A stretch of DNA of 64,000 bases, taken from NCBI RefSeq assembly GCF_028583425.1, contig NC_072793.1, forward strand, positions 104,269,689 to 104,333,688, written 5' to 3'. The notes beneath the pieces were generated by a model. The model had not been told where the DNA came from. It made no database searches and saw only the letters and a list, made by a program, of their open reading frames with translations. The stretch comes from Eublepharis macularius (lineage: Eukaryota > Chordata > Lepidosauria > Squamata > Eublepharidae). Shown piece by piece: positions 10,109-21,590 of this stretch. The position numbers and the translations under genes were made by a program. Position 1 is the stretch's first letter. The number at the start of each line of letters is the position of its first letter.

Positions 10109-11904
10109 CCTTGCATCCATATATGCAATAGTGAGGCTGGTGCCCAGGCAAGCAATACATGAAACACCATCTTTGGATGAAAACAGGCCACAGCTTTATA
10201 GGTTACAGTCATTTGTAGCACTGGTGAGGCATAGGGCAAAAGATGCATTGCATTGAACAGCCCAGTGCTGCTTGATAGCATGCTTGCCAGCACACCTGCT
10301 GGGTATTGTGGATGGCAGGAGGCATACTCCCACCCAGGTGTGGCCCAAGCTGTCCCTACCCCACAAAGTGAAGCCTGCAACTGCCTCCCAAGGAGCGTAA
10401 CCCTTCAGTTTCCCCCAGATCCCTTAAGGGCACCCCAAAAGAGGGGGTGAGCCTCCCAGGCAGCATAATTCAGCCCAGTGAATCTGGCCCAGTGTCTCAA
10501 ACCCCCCATAAAATTGTGAAAAGCAACCCCCCCCCCAGCCACAGCTGGCACCAAGGGAAGGAGGGAAGGAGGCCATCCATTGCTGCCTCTGCCACCCAAT
10601 GAAGAAATGACAGCATGGAGCAGAAGGGGCTGCTGGAGAGGACCCAAGTCCCTCCTACACTCCATCCCCCCCACTCTTCATAGAAGGTGCCCCTCGTCAT
10701 GATGCAATGTTTACCCTCCACCCCAGCCTCACCTCCTGGCTGCAACTTCACTCATTGTTAAGTCTACAAGCCTTTTTAGAAACACATAGTTTAAGAATAT
10801 TTACTTAGGATTATATCCTTTAAACACAGGGCATGTGTATTTAGGATTTAGCAAAAGTTCATGGTAGAGAAAAACAGGACAGGATCTCAACAAAAGGCAG
10901 GCAACTTTATTGTACCCCAATATATTTCAGATTAAATTTAAGACCCTTTTTCGAAGGCAGCTCAATGCATTCATTTCAGTTAAAAGGTAAGATTACTTTG
11001 TGGTGCTGCCCAGATCCACCATAGATCTGACCATTTGGTTTCGGGGTCAGCTCCACTGCCCAAAACAATCTTTAACTAAATATAAATATTGTCCATAAAG
11101 TATCTTTCTGCCACTACTACAAAAACAAATGTAGCCTTTTTAGCCCAAGAGTTCAGTCATATGACAAAGCTCCTCAATACATTGTTAAAATCTAGTTCCT
11201 ATAAAATGATGTCTCTCTCCCCCACCTCCCCAAATATACATACTTACTATCTTGCAGCTCTTATAAATCTGCAGAGTATAGCCTACAGTGCTATCCTCAG
11301 AACACTTTCTTAGGAGTAAGGACCATTTAATAGACCTGAGTAGGATTCAGTATAGACCAGTTTAGGATGGCTTTCTTAGCAATCCTACCTCATAAAATGA
11401 GATATTTGATGTTCAGATATTGCAATATATACTGCTCTCATTTTCATGAAAATATAGGCATCCGGCAAAGGCCATAAATACCTGTTGTCCAGCAGGGTCT
11501 GCTAATAGTATCTGTGAAGAAAAGATCAACCACACAGCAAAAATCTGCCTTTCCATTTTGGAAATGACACCATCACAGAGAGACGAACTTAAATTTGCTG
11601 GAAAGGTTAATAAATAACTCTGATATGAGGGAAAGTGGGCAGTGAGTAAGCCTCGTATCTATACAATGATGTAATACATACTCATTTCCTTTGAGCCTTA
11701 TTGAACCAGTGACTAATCAAAGAATCAATGTTTGTCTTCATCTTATGTCTTAATTTAAATTCTTTGAAGATGCTTTTTGGCTTCTTGGTGTGTGTACGTT
11801 TCTATGAAGTGTATGTGATGTGTTATGCCCTTTTCAAGCCACGCTTCTTTTTCTAGTGCTTGAAATGGTCACCCTCCCCCTTCAACTATCAGGACTTTTG
11901 CAAT
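10109..11904. other. presumed ITIH4 first intron, no gene recognised
   Basis: Mixed unique sequence. A GC-richer stretch at 10250-10750 gives short frames on both strands without recognisable domains. The rest is AT-rich. No RNA gene or mobile element could be named. Confidence 0.5.
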
Positions 11905-12113
11905 GATACAGATAGCCCAGGCAAGTCTGATCTTGCCATAACTTGGAAGGTAAGCAGGATCGGCCTTGGTTAGTAATTGGATGGGAGACCACCAAAGAAG
12001 ATCAGGACTGCAGAGGCAGGCAATAATAAACTACTTCTATTAGTCTCTTGCCTTGAAAAACCCAACAGGGGTTTCTATAAGTCAGCTATGACTTGACAGC
12101 ATTTTCCATTATC
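11905..12113 (+). mobile_element. 5S-rRNA-derived SINE
   Basis: The head contains AAGGTAAGCAGG, then GGTTAGTAATTGGATGGGAG, which correspond to the internal promoter (A-box, IE and C-box region) of 5S rRNA. The body has GCAGAGGCAGGCAATAATAA and the tail CTATGACTTGACAGCATTTT. The 5S 5' half is missing, so this is a SINE and not a 5S gene. Confidence 0.85.
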
Positions 12114-12734
12114 ACTAGAATAATATTGTACCAATATAATGTTGCAATGGCAGGCATAGCAGTTTCTTTGAATCCTCACCTTTCATTCTTTTTTTTAAAA
12201 AGTCTCTAGCCCCTTCTCTTACAGACATATAGGCAAAATGGCTTACTGTGGGTCCTCCACTTGTAATTAATATAAAACTGTTCCCAAACTCTTACAGGTA
12301 TATGAAGTACTCCATATAGAGATTGTTTTAACCAGTCAAAGTGGCCAATGACACAAACTTACATGCCTATTGCAGTGTTGGTTATGATTCTGGGGTTTAA
12401 CAGGCTGAAGAACAATAAAGACATCAGGTCCATCTAATCACAGAGGTAGCACTATTTGTAATAGTATACTGATTCCAGCTTACTCAGAAGCTATATACTT
12501 AAGTAGATAATAGTTTTGAAAAACAGAAAAGAAGTAGCAGTCCAGTTCAGGATACAGACTCACCCCAGTTTTTTCTTGATTCTGAAGTCTCAAAGCTGCA
12601 GGAGCCTGGGACCAGCTAGCAAACCCATTAGAAGCCAGACATTATCAGAGTCTCTAGGGGTGAAAATTGAGAAAATGTTTGGGATTGGGAGGAGGGAAAA
12701 CCCCACCAAGCAGCTGATCTGCACCAGCAGGGTT

Positions 12735-13142
12735 TGAACTACCCCCCCACCGCTTATTTCAGCCGAAGGGAGGGGGTTCCCTCCTCCCCCTCCCATTGTT
12801 TGAAATAAGTGGCCGGGGGGGGGGGTAGTTTCTCAGTGTGCTCTGAATCTTTATGGAGCACACTGAAACAAATTAAGTAAGGGATTCCTGAAGCCACTTG
12901 CACACCCCTACTGACAGCCCCGTTCTCCTACCACCTGCAAGCGGCAGGAGAAGGGGGCTGTCACTTTTGCATGCCCCGCACTGTGTTCAGCCAGTTGGCT
13001 GAAGCTGGTGCAGGGCAAGTGAAACTGACAGCCCCATTCTCCTGCTGCCCACAATTCATGAACTAGGAAAAGTTCTTGGTTCGTGGAATGCAAAGAACCA
13101 CGAATCACGTGGTTCATTTTTTTCGGTTTATGCCCATGTCTA
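12735..13142. mobile_element. hAT-like element of the TAGAGRTG family with serial hairpins
   Basis: The right terminus GGTTTATGCCCATGTCTA and the GGTTCGTGGAATGC block match the family ending at 9334 and 20511. The body is again hairpins: AACTACCCCCCCACC paired with a GGGGGGGTAGTT block, CAGTGTGCTC / GAGCACACTG, and GACAGCCCCGTTCTCCT / AGGAGAAGGGGGCTGTC. The left end is uncertain. Confidence 0.6.
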
Positions 13143-14588
13143 CTCAGCAGTTATTCTGGTGTAATTTGGAATTCCTTCTTGTTGGAGGTTTGGATAGCTG
13201 TCTCATTTCTATCTTTTAGGAGACAGACAAAATCCTTCCTGTCTTTCACCAGACTTTGAGGTACAGCTTTCAATGTTGTCTTTTAATTTGATGGCTTTTC
13301 TGTAAATAGAATAATTTTATGTGTTTTTAAAATCAATTACTAATAATATTTTAATGTGACTTTTTATTCTGTAAGGTTCCCATATGTTCTTATATAAGAA
13401 TAGTCTAAAGATTTAGAAAATAAGTAAGAAATAGTACAGTCTTAAGCAAAGTTATACACTCAAAACTGATTGAAGTCAATTAGCTTAGAAGTGTATAACT
13501 CTGTTTAGTATTACACCACGTTTTTAAAAAAGCTATCCTGCTAGTTAATCTGGATTGTCAACAGTCAAACAAGAGATCAGCATCCCTAGTGGTACCAGTG
13601 CACTGACTGAGCAGGCTGATCATGTGTAAAACACACAACAAAAGATGGCAATCACGGTTCACAGGATAGCAATTTGAGAGAGATAAGGAGGAAGAGGCTG
13701 GGAATGCATCTCTCAAGCATTCTCAGTTACCTTGCTTCCACTGAAAAATAAAACTAAAGATTGCTTTCTGATAAGGATGTCTTCTGATGCACAGGTTAAA
13801 AAGTTCAAACTTTTCCATTTATGTAAACAAGACCATTCACTTCTGGGATTGCATGACATCAAAAGGAACACTGAAAGATCGGTTTGCGTGTGTTTTGCTT
13901 AAAAAAGCAAGAAGAAGTTGGGGTATTCAAATTATTTTAAAGTGTGGGAAAAAGCAAGATCATTTCTTTAAGGAAATGCTCTGTGATGTAATTTACCTTT
14001 TAGCTATATGTCTTTGTCCTTGCACAGGGATGATTTCCTCAGAGCCTTGGTTTTGGCTATGTTTTCTTCCATCATGGGTATTAAAATAAAACTGACCTAA
14101 GAAAAAGAGAGAGAAGGCAAGAATGCTATAACTTTTCTTGAAGGTGAGCTACTATAGCTGCTACATTCACAAATTAGTTTCTGTCTGTTTTTAGGACACT
14201 GTCTAGTATATATTGATTTATGGTGATTCTTTTTTTGTATAGGAAAAGAAAACTGGGGTTTAACCAAACTGCTAAAATTACAATTAAGTAAGGTTTCTAA
14301 ATTATCATTCACACACCATAAAATCAAGTCAGTAGTTTTTCTTTAATATACTCAATTGTCTCTGCCAGCTACAGCTTAGACTGAGCTTCATAAGTCAGCT
14401 ATGACTTTAGGTCACTCTCCACAACCAGCAAGGAATATATTGATTTTTGTGTACTGTTTTATACGTATTACATTATATATATTACATAGTTCATACATTA
14501 ACAATGCAAAAATTCCTGTTATCTAGTCATGAATAGAAAAATAGCCAAACGTTCATAAACTGTTCTCAGTATTAGTAATATGACACAT
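13143..14588. other. intronic AT-rich sequence, nothing recognised
   Basis: No coding exon with family similarity and no intact repeat ends were seen. The 100-codon frame at 13787-14089 has no recognisable domain or splice support. Confidence 0.5.
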
Positions 14589-14850
14589 GAGAGCCAGTTA
14601 GGTGTAGTGGTTAAGAGTGCGGGACTCTAATCTGGAGAGCTGGGTTTGATTCCCCACTCCCCTGCTTGAAGCCAGCTGGGTGACCTTGGGCTAGTCACAG
14701 TTCTCTGGAGCTCTCTCAGCCCCACCCACCTTACAGGGTGTTTTGTTGTGGGGATAATAATGACATACTTTGTAAACTGCTCTGAGTGGGCATTAAGTTG
14801 TCCTGAAGGGCGGTATATAAATCGAATGTTGTTGTTGTTGTTGTTGTTAT
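14589..14850 (+). mobile_element. tRNA-derived squamate SINE, complete
   Basis: It starts GAGCCAGTTAGGTGTAGTGG (A box) and has GGGTTTGATTCCCCACTCC (B box). The body includes CAGCTGGGTGACCTTGGGCT and CACTCTGAGTGGGCATTAAG-type sequence, and the tail ends in (GTT)n. Related copies lie at 18893 and, inverted, at 38622. Confidence 0.88.
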
Positions 14851-14924
14851 TATTAGTATAAAAAATCTCAATTTTTAACTATCCTCAGCAATTTGCTGAG
14901 ACTCTCCAATAGATCCTTGAATAA

Positions 14925-15222
14925 GGGCCAAACCAGACATTATGGCACACATAGATACCATTTTAGAGGAGAATTTTGTCATTTAAAAATTGCCACAAGC
15001 ACAGAGGCACCATGTGATCTTGTTCTCTCTCTCATATTTTCAAGTGCCCACTGCCTGTTTTGCCACTTTAAATGGTGTAGAGCAGGGGAAACTAGATCAC
15101 ATGGTACTATTGAGTCTGTGGATTGGTCCCTTGTGGCAATTTTTAATGACTAAATTCTCCTCCAAAATTTCTTCAGTGGACACAGATTGGACCCATGGCC
15201 TCTGTAATGTCTAGTTTGGCTC
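14925..15222. mobile_element. Harbinger-like MITE, 298 bp
   Basis: Terminal inverted repeats GGGCCAAACCAGACATTA and TAATGTCTAGTTTGGCTC are flanked on both sides by TAA, fitting the 3-bp target duplications of PIF/Harbinger elements. No coding capacity. The superfamily call rests on the duplication length only. Confidence 0.7.
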
Positions 15223-15359
15223 TAAGTGCTGATTAAAAGCATTAACGGATTAAAATCACAGACATGAACAATGAATCTCATATTGAAGATCTATCTTATA
15301 TCAAGACTTTTCACTAGACAGGATAACATTAAAGTTCTATACACTCAATTCATGAAATG

Positions 15360-16078
15360 GGACAGTGCTGGCTGAAATCCATGAGTAGGGATCCCATTTC
15401 CCTGGTGGGATTTTTAATGTTTACATGAAGCCACTGGGACAGGGCATCAGGCAGTTTGGGCTGCGGTATTAACAGGGCTTTTTTCTGGGAAAAGAGGTGG
15501 TGGAACTCAGTGGTGGAACTCAAGACTGCACAATGATGTCACTTTGGGTCAGCTGGAACAAGGGGGGAGCTTTATTAAAGTTTAAATTGCCCTCAGTGAA
15601 AATGGTCACATGGCCAGTGGCCCCACCCCCCTGATCTCCAGAGAGAGGGGAGTTTAGATTGCCCTCCATGCCCCTCGGTGGCACGGAGGACAATCTAAAC
15701 TCCCCTATTCCAGGAGATTGGGCAGGGCCACTGGCCATGTGACCATTTTTAAGAGGTGCTGGAACTCCGTTCCACTGTGTTCCCGCTGAAAAAAAGCCCT
15801 GGGTATTAACAATATGCAGATGATACCTAACTCTACCTTTCATTTCCATCTAATTCCAAGGATGCTGTTGATGTTCTGAACTGGTGCTTGGAGTCAGTAA
15901 TGGGCTGGGTGAGGGTAAACAAGCTGAAATTGAATCCTGACAAGATGGAGGTTCTCTTCATTAGTAGAAAGACTGACCAGCGATGTGAGATCTCCCCTGT
16001 TTTGGTTGAGGTTGCACTGCCCTGGATAAGTCAGGTTCACTGCTTAAGAGTACTACTTAATGCAGTGGTCACTTAAGA
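15360..16078 (+). mobile_element. L2/CR1-like LINE fragment split by a hAT element
   Basis: Left of the insertion the frame reads FNVYMKPLGQGIRQFG. Right of it comes QYADDT (RT catalytic box) and VMGWVRVNKLKLNPDKMEVL. Both parts are contiguous in the LINE consensus, so 15473-15801 is a later insertion. The fragment covers only the middle of the RT domain. Confidence 0.85.
15473..15801. mobile_element. hAT nonautonomous element, CAGGGCTTTTTT family, 329 bp
   Basis: The ends CAGGGCTTTTTTCTGGG and GCTGAAAAAAAGCCCTG are inverted repeats, flanked by a perfect 8-bp duplication GGTATTAA (15465-15472 and 15802-15809). The interior is palindromic (GGGGAGTTTAGATTGCC / GACAATCTAAACTCCCC). It sits inside the LINE at 15360-16078. 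Confidence 0.92.
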
Positions 16079-16855
16079 AAGCCTCCTGCAAATCAAAAGT
16101 GCATTGTATGTGAACAGTAGTGACTGAAAGTGGTATATGTGTGTTATATTTAGTTTGATATTGTTACTGGAATCATATTATTCTTGCAGGGCTGTAATTC
16201 CCAAGATGAAAACAGAAGGCTGTGTTCCAGTTGTTTCATAATCTACAGCACTCTAGCAAAGAACTCTGGTACTTTATGGGATCCAAAAATTTGGACCTTG
16301 CTTAGCCTGGGTAGTTTCAAAGACAACCAGTTACTTGACTGAACTTAAAGACATTCTTGGCTGCAAGTTTCTGTTTTTGTTGCACCAAAGAGTTTGGTTT
16401 GTTTTTTTTTAAGTTGTATCATTCTGATCGTTTAAAAGTAAAGAAATTTTCTTAACTTACAAGTTTGGTTCCTAAATTAGTTCATAGCAAGTTTGGTTTC
16501 TAAATTAATCCCATTGAACACAAACAAACAAGTTATACTTGCAAACTTCATTCTATAGTCATTTCCCAGTTATTCAACTTAAATGCTTTCTCCAGCCCCC
16601 AAACACTTTCTCCACTCTCCCCAACATCTCTATTCAACCCACTCTAACCCCCCCCCACCATATGCAGCTGTTCATCTTAGCAGAGCCAGTTTTATAAAAC
16701 AGACTTCCCACCATAACCACTGCACTTCCATGTTTAAGTGATGGATGAGAAGGACTGGATGGGACCAAGGGGCTGGAGGCTCCTTCATTGAGTCTGCCAT
16801 ATGGGCAGGAAGGAGAACAGAGATGTAAAGCAATAATTTACTCTCATTCACACGC
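16079..16855. other. intronic sequence, nothing recognised
   Basis: AT-rich, with a partial internal repeat of an AAGTTTGGTTCCTAAATTA / AAGTTTGGTTTCTAAATTA phrase at 16460-16507. No gene or element named. Confidence 0.5.
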
Positions 16856-16859
16856 ACAG

Positions 16860-16965
16860 ATAGATACATACATCTGAAGATGAGAGTTTTGACTTTCAAA
16901 AGCTTGCACTCTGAAAATCTTGTTGGTCTCTAAGGTGCCACTGGGCTCAGGTCCTGCTGTACACG
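16860..16965. repeat. interspersed repeat with CTCTAAGGTGCCACTGG motif
   Basis: The string CTTGTTGGTCTCTAAGGTGC is shared with 61264-61310 and, in variant form, with 27021-27195, 35914-36052, 47150-47262 and 63760-63810. It is a widespread amniote repeat whose class I cannot decide. Confidence 0.65.
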
Positions 16966-17153
16966 TGCAGTCAGACACACATACTTGGCTCCTTGTGTGA
17001 GAGGGAGCAAAGTAGCAGAAATACATCACTCCTTTCCTGCCCCTTAAACTTTTGTACCTGGATGAATGAGGGATGCAGTACACTGTCTCCTCCCTCCCAC
17101 ATATCTGTTTCCATACCTAAACCTAGCCAGTTTCCTTTACCATCTGTGTCTGA

Positions 17154-17598
17154 GAGGCAAACTACACGAGACGAATGGCACGTGACCGAGCGAGTGTCAA
17201 AAATCCCACCTTCGCGTGTCTGTCAGTCCTGGAATGGGCACAAGTCCCAGACTGGGCACCGTCTACAGTTCCCCAGTTTGCTGTGTAGCCACAGCGGCAA
17301 GTGCGCAGCCCAGAATCAACAAGTCGGCATTATAGAGAGGCCTTTATCTGTTGGCTTCCTTTTTCCACTTCTCATTCTCCCGCTGGAGTAATCAAGTGTG
17401 GTAGCTACAGGGCGGTAAAGCATGATGGGATACCACTCATGACTCTTGGCATGGTGAGGAGGAAACCTGTGCCTGCGCGGACACGGGATGAGGCACAGTC
17501 TGGCAGCGCAGGCAAGTGTGCAACACAAAACACGCGGCAACATGTGTAAGTCCATTCGTGTGCCGTTCGCGTGCTGTTCGTCTCATGTAGTTTGCCTC
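17154..17598. mobile_element. Harbinger-like MITE, 445 bp, CG-rich
   Basis: Inverted ends GAGGCAAACTACACGAGACG and CGTCTCATGTAGTTTGCCTC are flanked by TGA on both sides, a 3-bp duplication. The ends resemble those of the element at 14925 (GAGCCAAACTAGACA). The interior is unusually rich in CpG, suggesting a fairly young copy. Short frames inside are artefacts. Confidence 0.75.
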
Positions 17599-17601
17599 TG
17601 A

Positions 17602-18892
17602 GCAGTGCAGCAGCTCTGAGAATGACAAAGTACAGGCCATTGAGAATGAGATATTTTTTCATATTCACATGAAAAAAGTGTCATACAAAGGAGGTGAATA
17701 TCTGGCCAACAACCACCTCTGCTAGTATTGGCAGTGAAGAAAAGCCCATCAAAATTGTCTCTCCATTTTGGAAACAAAGCCAGAATGGAGGAGGGCTAAC
17801 TTCCTGGCATATGTTAATGAGTAACCAGATTTTTGGGAAACAGCAGGGGTTTTCAGGAAAAGACAAATGAGTAAGTCTAATATTGGCACACTAATCTGTC
17901 ACTTTTTATAATCCCCCTTGAACCTTGGATAAGTTGTTTTTACATAAAACTGCAACTGGCTACTAGTTAGAACGATCAGATGAGTGTGTTTGTTCCTTAC
18001 TTTCCCAGGAAATGTTACACTGCAGTCACAGTGGATTGATAGTGATTTCTTCTTCCTCGGAAGCCCTGAGAATTGTAGTTATGTATAAAGATGGTGGCGG
18101 CAGATATTTCTAACAGAAAATCCATAGAATTCACATCAAATTATAATGCCCAAGATTCAGGGAAGAGGGAGAACTAGTTAAAGCAGTTCAACTTGTAAAG
18201 AGAAACTATGAATTTAGAGAGTAGATAGCAGACCATCACTCTCCTTCTCCTTCCTTTCTACTTCTTTCTCTGATTTCAAAAAGCAAGGTAGTGCCACTGG
18301 AGCATCACACCTTGGATCAAGCTGTAATCTACTTGTAGGCCGTGACCCAAGAGTTGAACACCATTGATAGTGAGTCTCATTATATCTCCTCTTCTCTGAC
18401 AGCTTGAATAATGAGTGATCCCTGGACTCTCTGACCACGCTGCTTCAAAGGAAGAATTTCACAAGGAGACTCCAGAGTGCAACTGCTGAATTCACTTAAG
18501 TTTCACATTACCTCCCCCAGGTCTAAACAATTTCTCACTTGTTACAGGTGTTAACTATATTTGCATAACCCAAACACACCATACATTACTGAGGTTAACT
18601 AGCTTAACACAATTGCTAAATGGCCCCTTCATTTTTCTTTATTAGTTTTGAATTTTACATAATTACGTTTAATCCTGTACTTCCTTTCATGCTGCAGTTT
18701 GTTTTTCATACCTCCTGCATAAAATGTCTCTGTAGTACATTTGAAGAAGTGAGCTGTTGCATACAGTTACATCAGCTAAGTTTGTGGGAATGGCCTATTA
18801 TGACATGCCCTCATCCTTTAACAGCAGAAATGGCACCAGAAGAGTTTTTAAAATTCAAAAATAACAAACTAATTCAACATTATATATATATG
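17602..18892. other. intronic sequence, nothing recognised
   Basis: AT-rich, with no exon-like or repeat structure that can be named. Confidence 0.45.
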
Positions 18893-19122
18893 GTGTAGTG
18901 GTTAAGAGTGTGGGATTCTAATCTGGGGAGCCGGGTTTGATTCCCCACTCCTCCACCTGAAGCCAGCTGGGTGACCTTGGGCTAGTCACAGTTCTCTGGA
19001 GCTCTCTCAGCCCCACCTACCTCACAGGGTATTTTGTTGTGGGGATAATAATGACATACTTAGTAAACCACTCTGAGTGGGCATTAAGTTGTCCTAAAGG
19101 GTGGTATATAAATCTAATGTTA
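18893..19122 (+). mobile_element. tRNA-derived squamate SINE lacking its first bases
   Basis: It starts at GGTGTAGTGGTTAAGAGTGT and otherwise matches the complete copy at 14589. It ends in an AT dinucleotide run followed by (CA)n at 19137-19146. Confidence 0.85.
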
Positions 19123-20156
19123 TATATATATATCACACACACACACAGTGCTTTTTTTCTAAAAAAAAATGTTTAGGGGTACCTTCAGTTTGACTCAAGA
19201 AAATTACCATTTTATAGTTCAAATCGGAAAAAAATAAATGCAGTCAATGGACAAAATTACCAAGAACATGCTCACTCTTCACGTGGTCAACAGAAGATGG
19301 GGACATGTGCCCACTCGCCATGTGGTCTACAGCAGACGCTGTACCACACAACACCGTTGTCGCATCTTTTGTTTTTACAGAGTCATCATTCACTTTACAC
19401 TTCTTTGCTGGCTGTGATGATGAAAAATAGTAATTTTCCTACTCGTATTGAAATACTGCCACTCAATGAGGTTATAGGCCAAACTTTCATCAGTAAACAC
19501 CACACTACTCCACAGATTCCAAACACTACTCCAAACACTCGCTCCCATCTGAGACTTAGGAAACACCGTGAAAGGAAATGACATCAGAAGACTGTCGGTG
19601 ATGAGAATTATGGGTATTGCCAACCCATTTATATATTTGCATGTTCATATGCAGTGTACCTTGCATTTTGATCTGTGTCATAATCAACAGAAGCTCATGA
19701 GCAGGCCATATGCCTAAAATGGATTTGTAACCAGTGTTTCAGCAAGTCAATGTAAGTACATCATCAAAGGACCAGCTGGTCACTGCAGCCACCTAACTCT
19801 TTACATTTGTCATGAGAATGTGTAACCTTATGTAAACTATATAAATCAAGCCCACATAACTATCACAGTATAAGCCTTAGATACTCCTCATTATAAGAAT
19901 GAAATGGATCAAGCTGGTTTCTGGTCTTTATAGTGGCTTTTTAAATCAGTCAGCTATATAGGCAAACAGCTCCACCATGAGGTTATTTGTAAATGCTATA
20001 GTATCCGTAACTAGGATTGGCACTACATTTTCCAAAATAGTCACATATTTGGGAGGACGACAATCAAGAAATTAATAGACTCTAGAAAGGGTTTCAAAAA
20101 CACCTACAGTGGATTAAGCCTCTCTAGGCATGTACTAAGATTTAGTTACTGCTGTC
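19123..20156. other. intronic sequence with one hAT-like end
   Basis: CAGTGCTTTTTTTCT at 19147 resembles the terminus of the hAT element at 15473, but no partner end was found. The remainder is unique AT-rich sequence. Confidence 0.4.
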
Positions 20157-20511
20157 TAGAGATGCAGATGAACTGAAATATGAACCAAAGTTCGTCACAA
20201 AATGGGCTGGTTCATGGTTCGTGAACTGGTGGTTCATGGAGGCTTGTATTTCATGAACTGCGATGAACCACTATGATTTTTAGCCTGATTCGTTCGGTTT
20301 GTATTTTGGTTCATCACTGCAGACAGCCTGGCGCCAATCAATCGGTCTCCTAGGCAACAGGGGGTTCACTGCAGACCTTCTGCTGACCTGGCAGTCACAT
20401 TTTCATGAACCGAACGAACCAGTTTGTGAACTGGGCAGTTTCATGCCGGTTCGTGGTTCATGAAATGATATGAACCACGAACCAACATTTTTTCAGTTCG
20501 TGCCATCTCTA
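20157..20511. mobile_element. complete hAT-like element of the TAGAGRTG family, 355 bp
   Basis: Termini TAGAGATG..GAACTGAA and TTCAGTTCGTGCCATCTCTA are inverted and flanked by a perfect 8-bp duplication CTGCTGTC (20149-20156 and 20512-20519). The interior includes the near-palindrome GGTTCGTGGTTCATGAA / TATGAACCACGAACC. It is the reference copy for the fragments ending at 9334 and 13142. Confidence 0.92.
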
Positions 20512-20572
20512 CTGCTGTCACATCCACCACCCTTATTGTGGGTGGGCAGAGCTTGCTGTCCTCATTGGAAAC

Positions 20573-20972
20573 TAGGGTTTCCAGGTCCCCTTTCCCTCCT
20601 GGCAGGAATGGAGGGGGATCCGGCACTTCCCTTCCCTTCATCCCTCATGCACGCTCCCATGCCTGCACAATAATGTCATGCACAATAATGTCATGCCTGC
20701 ACAGGTGTCATCATCGCGCAGCTGCAAGAGCATGTGAACACTTTGCAAGAGCACATGTACACAATTTGGCCCCAAACAGGCCCAATTTGGTCTGTTTGGG
20801 GCCAAATCAGCCCACTGTGAAGCCCAGGAGCGCTTTAATGGCAGTGTGATGGCATCACTCCTGGAAAGTGACATTGTCGAGCCACTTGGGGAGTGTGCCT
20901 GGGAGGCTCATTCCTGTGCCTTTCCCCCCAGCCAGCCAGGTGAGTGAAGAGGAAGGGGTCAGAAGAGCCCTA
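20573..20972. mobile_element. hAT-like element, TAGGG..CAGGTC family
   Basis: It begins TAGGGTTTCCAGGTCCCC. The right end is degraded (AGAAGAGCCCTA). Flanks TTGGAAAC and CTAGAAAC agree at 6 of 8 positions. Internal palindrome: CCCAATTTGGTCTGTTTGGG-type repeats around 20775. Confidence 0.6.
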
Positions 20973-21527
20973 CTAGAAACAGTGGTGGGCTAGATAACTG
21001 TTACAAGAAACCCAGTTCACATTTTACTAGGCTACAAGTAGAAACCTGCAAAAATTTCAGGGGGGGGTGCATTCAGGGAGCCATTCCAAATTTCTGTTCC
21101 CCTTCCATTTCACAGAGTTTTCCCCTTTTGTACTTTCCTTCCAAACACTATTCCCCTTTGCAACCCCCTCATCCAAAGGGAAAGGACAAGGGTTGGGGCA
21201 AAGGGAGTGAGGGATCCAAAAGAGAAGGATGTTCAGTGAGGGCAAAGTGGAAAGGTGTTTGGGAAGGGTGTGTGTGGAAAACAGGAGAAGTGTTTGGAGA
21301 AAAGGCATTTGGGAAAGTGGGAGCCTGCAAAGAAATTGCTGGAGCACTCATCCCATTCCCTCCCCTTTTGCTTCCTCCCCTCTCTTCCAACCCCTTCTCT
21401 CTCTTCCCTTTTCTCTCTTTTAGTATTGCTCTCTCTTTCTTCCTCCCCCAATTCTCATTGTATCATATACACACATACACTCTTTCTCTTTTTCATCCAC
21501 CCTCAATTCTTTCTTGCTCTGTTCCCA

Positions 21528-21590
<63 letters not shown>

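Noticed and set aside
11905-12113. 5S rRNA gene
   Set aside because: Only the 3' half of the 5S promoter region is present and it continues into a SINE body.
14589-14850. tRNA gene
   Set aside because: A and B boxes are present, but the cloverleaf is not closed and the sequence continues into a repeated SINE body and tail.
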